Shown: positions 55,813 to 64,000 of the stretch, piece by piece
Numbering within the stretch: position 1 is the stretch's first letter
How the letters are laid out: the number at the start of each line of letters is the position of its first letter
DNA from: Hydrangea macrophylla
Taxonomy: Eukaryota > Streptophyta > Magnoliopsida > Cornales > Hydrangeaceae
DNA: 64,000 nucleotides
Direction of reading: 5' to 3'
Assembly: GCA_033977485.1 (NCBI GenBank)
Contig: CM066989.1
Location: 36,458,595 to 36,522,594, forward strand
The notes under the pieces: generated by a model
Told to the model about the DNA's origin: nothing
What the model saw: only the letters and a program-made list of their open reading frames with translations
Database searches by the model: none
Made by a program: the position numbers and the translations under genes

Positions 55813-57528
55813 ACGCTTGTATGGATCTATAGATGCGTTTTGGAACACTAGTTATGATTTGAATGTTGATTTTAGAATTGTTTTCGAAACTGCATCGTAA
55901 CAGATCTGTTTCTGCAGTGTTATCGCAGCAGAATACAAATCTGTGATTGCATTGGATGCATGATGGATTTGATCGATAGAAGTATTTTCGATCGATCGAA
56001 CATCTTCTGTTCTCAAGCGATCGAACATGTTTCGATCGATCGAACGAACTTTGGTTTTGTTCGATCGATTGAATGTGGTTCGATCGATCGAGATCGATTC
56101 TCTATCCAACTGTTCTTTTCACAATTTTGAATATTTTAAAAATTATTTACTTTAATTTCAAATTATTTTTTAAAATTTTTAAGTTTTTCTGTGAAATTGA
56201 AAGTTCAATCGATTGAACTGTGTTCAATCGATCGATGGTTCGATCGATCGAACCTATGTCAATCGATCGAAGTGTGACAGAGAAGTGAGATGTTGTTTTG
56301 AGTTCTAATTCAGTGCATAAAGAGTTTACGCACTGTATGAATCAATTAGGGGTCCTAATAGATATATATATACATATATTTGTTATATATGCGTGGATGT
56401 GTGTTCGACTAACCTTCTTGCAGCAAGCTTAGTCCGCTATCTCCCATGGCACCAAGATCAAAGTTTTAATTTTGTATTAAGATGTTTTATGATTGGTTGA
56501 TGATTGTAAATTGTATTTATTGTTGGTTTGGTTTTAAGGCATGTGTAAAGGGCGCCGCGACTTCAATCCTACAAAAAAGAAAGTCACACCGATTTCCCTA
56601 GCCTTCTTTATTTTCTTGTTGTTAATTTCTATTTTTAGATAAATTGTAAGATTCGAAAGAAGCATAGGACCAATGTAATAGAATTAGAAGATCCATGAAG
56701 TTGGAAGCCGTTGTCCATGAAGATGGAGCTAGAGGCGATCAAACCAAGGAGGAGGTTTTATGGAGATAGAGCCATGGGAGATAGAGGCATCGTTTGGATG
56801 CTTTTATTTTCATTTTAGTTTTTTGTTTTATGTGCTTGATTTGTGATTGACATTTAATTATATTATTACTATTCGCATGCACGTAAAACAACTTTTCTAA
56901 AATAAAATTCAAAAATCATTTTCAACGCATTAGTAAACATTGGATGTTTATGGGTAATGTGTGGAAACAATTTTTCCTAAAAAGCAAAATCCTTATTTAC
57001 TAAATCTAGTGGGTGAGCGTCTTATTATAACACCCACGATCTTCCATTAACGGTTCATTGTAAGATGAGTAGTGCATGTGTCACCTCGCCAGGGGTGATC
57101 ATTCCATACGGAGGGTACACTACTCATTGGTTACTAGATATGAACTTCCTATAGATAGGATCAATCAGACGTGTTAGAGGTTGACCACAACACGGAGGTG
57201 CTACTTGAGACGGTTGTGATTGGATCCTAGTTAATGGTACACACTAGCTAAATTATGGATAAGGGATCCCATACGGGGCATTATTCAGAAACTTAGAGAT
57301 CAAAAGGGATCGGGAGTCATAACTTGTTTTGCAAGAGTTGCATAGAGGACAAGTCGTGATTAATCGAAAAATAAAAAATTAACCACCACACAGAGGCTTT
57401 ATACTTTTGTTTCGATATTCCGGCGACTTTGTTTTTAAAATAAGAGTTTTAAAGGATTCTTTTATTTCAAACTGTCAAAATCTGGTATTCATATTTATTT
57501 TTTCTTTTGATTTTTACAGTAAATCATA
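55813..57528 (+). other. Leader of the Copia element, with a CGATCG word array
   Basis: Between primer site and gag. It holds about eleven CGATCG-type words (55972-56272; TTCGATCGATCGAAC, CAAGCGATCGAAC, GTTCAATCGATCGA and others) and otherwise no coding signal. Possible dimerisation or packaging leader; function unknown. Confidence 0.6.
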
Positions 57529-58355
57529 ATGTCTGGATCTACATTTAGTCCACTTGCCACCATACTCACTCAAAACAAGTTAACTGGATATAACTACACT
57601 GAATGGAAACGAAACCTTGACATCATATTAATTGCGGAGGATCACATATATGTCCTCACCACTCCATGCCCCAAAGAACCCGCGACAAATGCTTCGGCAG
57701 CTGCCAGACGCGAGTTCGACAGATGGAAGAAGTCGAATGGAATGACACGCTGCTACATTCTGGCCTCAATGGTCGGTGTGTTGTAATACCAATTCCAATC
57801 GAACGATTCAGCCAGTGACATTATCACATTCCTGAAAAAGATGTTTAGGGAGTATGGCAGGCCTGCCAGACAGGTAGCTATGCAGAAGATAATGAGTGCT
57901 AAGATGTCGGAAGGGACTCTAATCAAAGAACATGTTTGGAAAATGATTAGTTATTTGAATGAGCTGGAGACCCTAGGTGCCAACATCGATGCACATACCC
58001 AAGTTGATATGATCCTCAACACGCTGTCGCCGTCATTCGCTCAATTTAAACTAAACTATAATATGAATAAAATGGATTTTTCAATGAGCGAATTAATGAG
58101 TTCTTTACTGGCAGCGGAAGGGTGATCAAACCTGGGGTCAACGTTCTGAACGTTGAGAAAAGCGCTTCCTCTTCCCGATCTATGCCATAAGGAAAGAAAG
58201 GGAAGAAGAAAGCTAGCACTGGTGGTTCAAGTGTTGGACCAGTTCCTAAGATTGCAAAATCTAATGGAAAAGGTAAGGGCAAAGGGAAGGTGGGTGGCCA
58301 AGGCAAAGAAAATTGTTTCCAATGCGGTGAGAAGGGCCACTGGAAGAGGAACTGT
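57529..58355 (+). pseudogene. Gag of the Copia element with CCHC zinc knuckle
   Basis: Starts at ATG 57529 (MSGSTFSPLATILTQNKLTG) with the Copia Gag pattern NYTEWKRNLDIIL. TAA at 57784 breaks the frame, which continues in the same phase from 57841 (MFREYGRPARQVAMQKIM) to 58125. The last part is shifted by one base in a G-run near 58120. A Gly/Lys-rich linker then leads to the zinc knuckle CFQCGEKGHWKRNC (58314-58355), which binds RNA. Confidence 0.85.
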
Positions 58356-61300
58356 CTAGAATTCTTAGCTACAAGAGTTCAAGGTATGATTGAGTCACAT
58401 GTGATTGAAGTAAGTCTTATTACGGATACTTCAAACACTTGGTGCATTGATTCTGGTGCGACTAACCATATCTGTAATTCGTTACAGGGGTTCAGATCAA
58501 CCAGGAAATGCAGTGATGGGGAAATCATGCTGACTCTGGGTTCTAGCGTAACCATTTTTGCGGTTGCTATAGGAGTAGTAGTTTTAGAGTTTTTGGACAA
58601 TAAGACAATAGTTTTATCAGATGTACTTTACGTCCCTTTGATGAGACGTAATTTAATTTCATTTTCAAATTTATCGAATAATGGTTATTCTTTTCATTTT
58701 GGAACAGAAGTTGTTATTAAAAGAAATAGTTCTTTGATATGTTCTGGTGTTAAAACTAATGGCTTGTATGTGATTACTCCCAATATTTCTAAAGATTCTT
58801 GTATGGAACTTAATAACTCAATGGTAATTGTACCATCTAAAAGAAAGGAACCTTCCACTAATCCAACAAAGCTTTGGCACATGAGGTTTGGCCATATCAA
58901 TCTAAATAGGATTGGCAGACTAGTCAAAGAAGGGGTCTTAGGCGATTTGGTTCTCGAACCAATAAAAGTCTGCGAGTCTTGTTTAAAGGGTAAGATGACC
59001 AAAAGGCCATTTTCTACAAGGGGCAACAAGACCAATGCATTGTTGGAATTAATTCATACTGATGTGTGTGGACCAATAAATATTAGAGCAAGGGGTGGTT
59101 ATGAGTATTTCATTACATTTACTGATGACCACTCTAGGTATGGATATGTGTACCTAATGCAGCACAAGTCTAAAGCCTTTGAAAAGTTTAAAGAGTTTAG
59201 GGCTGAAGTGGAGAAGCAATTGGGCACACATATCGAGGCCATTCGATCTGATCGAGGTAGAGAGTACCTCTCTAATGAGTTTATTGATCACTTCGTACAG
59301 AATGGGATTCTGTCACAATTGACTGCACCTGGTACGCCTCAACAAAATGGTGTAGCGGAGAGAAGGAACCGGACTCTTTTAGACATAACTTGGTCAATGA
59401 TGAGTTATTCGGAGTTGCCTTAATTCCTTTGGGGTTATGCTTTGGAAACCGCTGCATACATACTAAATCTAGTACCAAGCAAATCTGTTTCCAGGACACC
59501 ACGGGAGATGTGGATTGGGCACAAGCCTTCTTTGCAACATCTCCGGATATGGGGGTGTCCGACACATGTGCTGAAAGGAAAGATGAGCAAGTTAGATTCT
59601 AGATCGGAAATATGTTATTTCGTAGGGTATCCAAAGGGTACTTATGGATGGTATTCTTATGATCCAAGAGAATAGAAAGTGTTTGTTAGTACGGATGTTG
59701 TTTTCTTGGAGGATGATTATATCATGAACCATAAACCTAAGGGAAGGATAGATCTTAGAAAGATAGAAGGAGAGCCCTCAGTCCAACACGCAATTGATAA
59801 CGATGTAAATCAAGAAAATACCACTTCTTTACCCATTTCTGCACCGGTACCTCGTCACAGTGGGAGGATTATCAGTCAGCTTGATAGATACATGCTCTTA
59901 GGAGAAGTTTTTGAAGCTGTCTCCATAGAATCTGAATATGATCCTGTCACATACGAAGAGGCAATGGCTGATGTTGATTCAGCTCATTGGGTTAAAGCTA
60001 TGAAGGCTGAATTGGAATCTATGGATTCCAATCAAGTCTGAGATCTTATAGAGCTTCCAGCCAATATTAAACCCATTGGCTGTAAGTGGGTCTACAAGAG
60101 GAAAATAGGATCTGATGGAAAGGTTGAGACCTTTAAGGCTAGGCTTGTAGCGAAAGGTTATACTCAGAGGGAGGGTATTGACTATGAGAAAACCTTCTCG
60201 CCGGTAGCCATGCTCAAATACATCAGAATACTCTTTGATGCATGCCTAAATTATGAGATCTGGCAGATGGACGTCAAGACTGCATTCTTGAATGGCAATC
60301 TTGAGGAGGACATCTATATGAAACAACCAGAAGGGTTCATAGCTGGTCAGAAAGGTAACTTGGTATGCAAGTTGCAAAAGTCTATTTATGGGCTTAAGCA
60401 GGCATCCAGGAGTTGGAACATCCGATTTGACCAAGCGGTCAAGTCGTTTGGTTTCATACAGAATCTGGATGAACCTTGTGTATACAAGAAGTGTGAAGGG
60501 AAAGTGGTGGCTTTTCTTGTGCTTTACGTTGACGACATTCTACTCATTGGGAATGATGTAACGACATTGTTAACGGTCAAGGTTTGGATAGCTAGTACTT
60601 TTGATATGAAGGATCTAGGAGAGGCGAGCTATATTCTTGGGATAAAGCTCTTTCGGGATCGCAAGTGAAAGATAATGGGATTATCTCAAGCTGGTTATAT
60701 CAATAAGGTGGTAACTAGGTTTTCAATGGACAATTCGAAGAAAGGTTTTTTACCTTTTAGGCATGGTTAGCGTTCTCCAAGGACCAGTGTCCAAAGATAC
60801 AGGAGGAGATGACTCGCATGGCAGGAATTCCATATGCTTTGGCAGTAGGAAGTCTCATGTATGTGATGTTATGTACTAGACCAGATATCTGCTTTGCCGT
60901 TGGCATGGTTAGTAGATATCAATCGAATCCAGGTCTAGAGCACTGGACAGCCGTTAAGCACATTCTTAAGTACTTGAGAAGGACTAAAGATTACATGCTT
61001 ATGTACGGTGGTAGTGAGTTAATTCCAGTGGGATACACTGACTCAGACTTTATGTCAGATAAAGATTCGAGGAAGTCGACGTCCGGTCATCTCATTACCT
61101 TGGGAGGTGGTGGTGTTAGTTGGAGGAGCATTAAGCACAAATGCATTGCAGACTCAACTACAGAAGTTGAGTATGTGGCTGCTTGCGAAGCCGCAAAGAA
61201 AGCTGTTTGGCTCAAGAAGTTCCTTATGGAGCTCGAGGTGGTACCAGCGTCGCTGTCACCTATTACGCTTTATTGTGATAATAGTGGGGCAGTGGCTCAG

Positions 61301-61510
61301 TCCAAGGAGCCAAGGAACCACGAAAAGGGAAAACACGTAGAGAGAAAATATCATCTAACTCGAGATATTGTTCAACGTAGAGATGTGACTGTCACCAAGA
61401 TTGCCACCGCTGACAATCTTGCTGATCCGTTTACAAAGGCCTTGCCACAAAAGGTCTTTGATCGTCATCTAGATAGTCTAGGTCTCAGATGTAATCATGT
61501 ATCGTTCTGA
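58356..61510 (+). pseudogene. Pol of the Copia element: protease, integrase, RT, RNase H
   Basis: Protease active site WCIDSGATNH (DSG at 58449). Pre-integrase block KLWHMRFGHINLNRI and CESCLKGKM. Integrase core: HTDVCGPI, IRSDRGREY and PQQNGVAERRNRT. Reverse transcriptase: CKWVYKRKIGSDGKVETFKA, DVKTAFLNGNLEEDIYM, YGLKQASRSWN and catalytic YVDD at 60525-60536. RNase H: GYTDSDFMSDKDSRKSTSGH, STTEVEY and ADPFTKALP. Four nonsense codons break one frame (TAA 59421, TAG 59673, TGA 60039, TGA 60666), and there is a frameshift near 60772. Otherwise full length. A recently inactivated copy is plausible, because nearly all lesions are single substitutions. Lineage within Copia not assigned. Confidence 0.9.
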
Positions 61511-61525
61511 GTGTAAGTGGGAGTT

Positions 61526-62898
61526 TGTTGGGTTTGTGCCCTCAAACCATTACTTTATATATGAGACATTGACATTTTAATATATGGATATCAGCTTTAC
61601 TTTTAGTTATGTATGTTTCTTTCATGAGATGATTGTTATCCTTAAGTATCATAGTAAGTAATTCGTGTATGTATGAGATACGTACAAGTGAGATACGAAT
61701 TACTATTCTTTGTTACTTAGAACTTGTCACAGTGGATGGTGAGACTGGATATCTCATCAAGTTTACACTGTAGCATGATTAATTACCATTGGATTGAGTG
61801 ATTAATCTCAATCACTAGAGTGTAACTCTTAGTTAATATGCTAATGCTTATAGTGCATTGACAGACCTGAGCTTTCCTATTGACACTCAAGACTGTCAAT
61901 CAGTCGATAGGAACTCATAACTTGTATAAAGTACGTGTTCTTAATCTTAAGACGATTATAAACACAGACTGTGGATATAGCTGCTTTGACTTACCAATCA
62001 GTGAGGTCTATCGAAGATCAACATATATTGTCAAGATAGAATCTACCCTCTGATTCAGAGTAAGCATTCCCTTAAGAATGTCACCAAGTTGATTACTGAT
62101 AACTACAGTCTTGTTGATAAGTAGTTATCAACATGTTTGGTAATCATGAGTGGTGAATGAGACTCAAGGAATATAATAAGTAATTATGATTCAGGTTGAT
62201 AGTAACTAGTTATCTGACTACCTGAATATGATTACGAATGCTGACGGTAGAGGGACATTAGTTCGCCATACAATTCTAGTTATCGCTTCAGATATGTTCT
62301 TTTGCGTTGGAGTTCAGTTATCGTTTTATAGTGGAGTAAACGTTAACTAACCAGTTAGTTAATTTGCTGATGAAAGAGTTTGGTCATGGTAATTAACAAA
62401 CTGGTCTGAGCCAACAATAAAGAGCCTAGGAGGTCCCACTCTTAGCTCTGCTAGAATGCTTGGAAAGGCACATGAGGACCTAGTCAGGGCGGGTTCGATC
62501 GATCTAAGGTGTCTCGATCAATTGAAGTCTTGGCGGGTCGATCGATCTAAGGTGGTTCGATCGATTGAATGCACTTCAATCAATCGAATATTAGGTCGGT
62601 TTTGGGAATCGATAAATAGGGCTGCTGCGTCCAGAAAAAAAATGAGTTCGTCATTTTGAACGTCAGAAGCTGCAGAAACTATTTTAGAGCTCTTAAATCC
62701 TCCTTATCCTTTCCATTAGAGATCCCACCATCTCTAGCCTATCCAAGAAGCATTCGTAGGAGACATAAGGGTGAAGACAACCTAGTGGAGGCTGCTGCAC
62801 CATTCTGGAGAAAGAAAATCAGAATTGGGTTCAAGACCTGAGGTATATTTCTTCTCCCTCTTTAGTATACGCATCTATGGAAGTAACGAGTAGTAGAT
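61526..62898 (+). repeat. 3' LTR of the Copia element, interrupted by a TRIM
   Basis: Begins TGTTGGGTTTGTGCC after the purine tract. Word array 62494-62588; the TATA position reads GATAAATAGG (62611), mutated relative to the left LTR. It breaks at 62898 after AGTAGAT. Confidence 0.88.
62494..62588 (+). repeat. CGATCG word array in the Copia 3' LTR
   Basis: Five words (TTCGATCGATCTAAG, CTCGATCAATTGAAG, GTCGATCGATCTAAG, TTCGATCGATTGAA, TTCAATCAATCGAA), ending about 22 bp upstream of the TATA position. Confidence 0.8.
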
Positions 62899-63206
62899 TG
62901 TCACAGCCCGTCCCACATGGTCTGATATTGTCCGCTTTGCAGCACTCGGCCGATCACACACAACCCAGCCCAATCACGGTTTTGCTTGGTCACTGGGTAC
63001 TCCCTAGCCCAAAAGGCCTCGTACCATGTAGGTTCCAGACTCTACATATACAGCACATCACCCCTCAGTCCCCAGGCGATGTGGGACGCCAAGACACCCC
63101 CCCCCCTATGGAGGGCCAGGGCCTGACATCCACCCCCCCTTTAGAGGAGCCCACGTCCCCGTGGCACACTTGCGGCTGGGCTGGGCTCTGATACCAACTG
63201 TCACAG
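62899..63206 (-). mobile_element. TRIM element (terminal-repeat retrotransposon in miniature), broken by the next insertion
   Basis: Starts TGTCACAGCCCGTCCC. It contains GATATTGTCCGCTTTG, GATGTGGGAC and CACGTCCCCGTGGCACAC, motifs shared with a widespread plant TRIM family. It has a minus-strand primer site TGGTATCAGAGCCC (63183-63196). The second LTR begins again as TGTCACAG (63199-63206) and is then interrupted by the LTR at 63207. No coding capacity. The 5S-like sequence of Cassandra TRIMs was not seen. Confidence 0.7.
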
Positions 63207-64000
63207 TGTAATACCCCGTATTTTCAATAAATATTTAATGCAGAGAGGTTCTATATACTTTCCTTGACCATTCATACAATTTCATCTTCAATCGATCGAA
63301 GCTAGTTTGAGCGATCGAGAATCCCAGAAGTTCAAGCGATCGAACCCTTTTTCGAGCGATCGAAACCCTACCGACATAAATTTAATACGTGGTCCCCATT
63401 TCAATCGATCAAACTTTCTTCAATCGATCAAACCTGACCGATCTGAGTTCGATCGATCGAGAATCCTTCGATCGATCGAGAATGTAATTATCAGAATTCC
63501 AGTTTCTGCGCAAATGCTGCCACCTACACTCCCAATTCCCCTATATATACACTGCATTCGTGTGTGTTGTGTGTTTGCTGAACTTGAGAGTTTGAGAGAG
63601 AGAGAGTGTGGTGAGTTTTGTGTGTGTTTATATATATATACACAATTATATACACACATATACATATATATATCCGGGAGACCGAGAGAAGAAGAAAGAT
63701 CAGAAGAAAAAGAAGAAGAAGGAGAGAAAGAGAGAAGGAGACAGGGAGAGACAGAGGCAGAGAGAGAGAAAGAGGAAGCCATTAGAAAAGCTTCGAAGCT
63801 TTCAACCGAGCCAAACGCGCCCTTAACGACTTTCGGTGAGTTCCAAACTCACTCGGTAGCTTAGTTATGATGTTTTACATATTCTGGACGTATAAAATAT
63901 AGCCCAAACACCCCGAGTACATTCTGCACGTTCACATGCAGAATCTGTGGAAGACGAAGTTCGACCGATCGAACTGAGTTCAATCGATCGAACATCCCTG
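63207..64000 (+). mobile_element. Chromovirus-like LTR (start), running off the window
   Basis: TGTAATACCCCGTATTTTC and everything that follows match the minus-strand LTR that starts at 29870. It has the word array 63289-63480, TATA box CTATATATAC (63541-63550), a GA-rich leader tract (63660-63780), the conserved 'agcttcgaagctttc' block (63787-63803) and further CGATCG words from 63958. Five bases before it (CACAG) would be the target duplication within the TRIM LTR; the other side lies beyond the window. Confidence 0.8.
63289..63480 (+). repeat. CGATCG word array upstream of the chromovirus-like LTR TATA box
   Basis: About ten words (CAATCGATCGAAG, GAGCGATCGAGAA, CAAGCGATCGAAC, CGAGCGATCGAAA, TTCGATCGATCGAGAA twice and others). 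It ends 61 bp from the TATA box, the same spacing as in the copy at 29600-29791. Confidence 0.8.

Larger units (their letters stand above)
54606..62898 (+). mobile_element. Ty1/Copia retrotransposon, 5' truncated, 3' LTR interrupted
   Basis: The left LTR (54606-55797) lacks about the first 265 bp present in the right LTR (from 61526). The primer site TGGTATCTGAGCC (55800-55812) follows the left LTR. Gag and pol lie at 57529-61510 in the Copia order (integrase before reverse transcriptase). A purine tract (aagtgggagtt) precedes TGTTGGGTTT, the start of the right LTR. The right LTR is broken at 62898 by a TRIM, so its last 80 bp or so and the target duplication are not in the window. Confidence 0.9.

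Noticed and set aside
62899..63206. Cassandra-type TRIM with 5S rRNA promoter
   Set aside because: The 5S A-box/C-box signature of Cassandra was not seen; the shared motifs fit a different TRIM family.
63307..63864. 185-codon plus-strand open frame with FDRSN-like repeats
   Set aside because: It is a reading of the CGATCG word array and the GA-rich leader of an LTR. The words lack stop codons in this frame, and similar 'FDRS' peptides appear wherever the array occurs (27588-27881, 55852-56109). Not a gene.

Overview
The window looks like repeat-rich nuclear DNA of a flowering plant, probably a eudicot. It holds one apparently intact host gene, a minus-strand polyamine transporter of the LAT/PUT type (5474-6895). 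Nearly everything else is transposable elements in several layers, with plant-type LTR retrotransposons (Athila-like, Tat-like, chromovirus-like, Copia, TRIM), Mutator-type MITEs, a CACTA end and a decayed caulimovirid. No rRNA gene, tRNA gene or CRISPR array was seen.

Layout. 1-833: 3' end of a gag-only LTR element. 834-5473: non-coding DNA with two related MITEs and a possible minus-strand LTR. 5474-6940: the PUT gene, followed by its upstream region. 9708-13582: a complete gag-only element (TSD TGTAT). 13583-16883: non-coding DNA with a MITE and a short LTR. 16884-29870: a chromovirus-like LTR split by a degenerate Athila-like element (17205-28040, TSD GTTGT). 30130-37516: an LTR element that has lost gag-pol (TSD ATACC). 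38305-50622: a 12.3-kb Tat/Ogre-like non-autonomous element on the minus strand. It carries two gene-like units on the plus strand: a plant mobile domain (PMD) gene with introns and a second PMD/DUF7745-like fragment. 50925-52382: caulimovirid relic. 52383-54197: CACTA end and three MITEs. 54606-62898: a Copia element with point-mutated pol. 62899-63206: a TRIM inside the Copia LTR, itself interrupted by a further chromovirus-like LTR (63207 to the window end).

The most unusual signal is structural. Several unrelated LTR families carry arrays of short palindromic words close upstream of the LTR TATA box: CGATCG words in Copia, Athila-like and chromovirus-like LTRs, and 19-bp GCCG words in the Tat-like element. 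In the Tat-like element the same GCCG words also sit just upstream of both antisense gene-like units, as a shared promoter module would. That element also has a 120-bp tandem array in which four hairpins share one loop (ATCYG). The stems of its two half-units differ by paired, compensatory changes. The chromovirus-like element at 30130 has its own repeated hairpin with a compensatory stem change. All readings are by eye; no alignment or folding was run.
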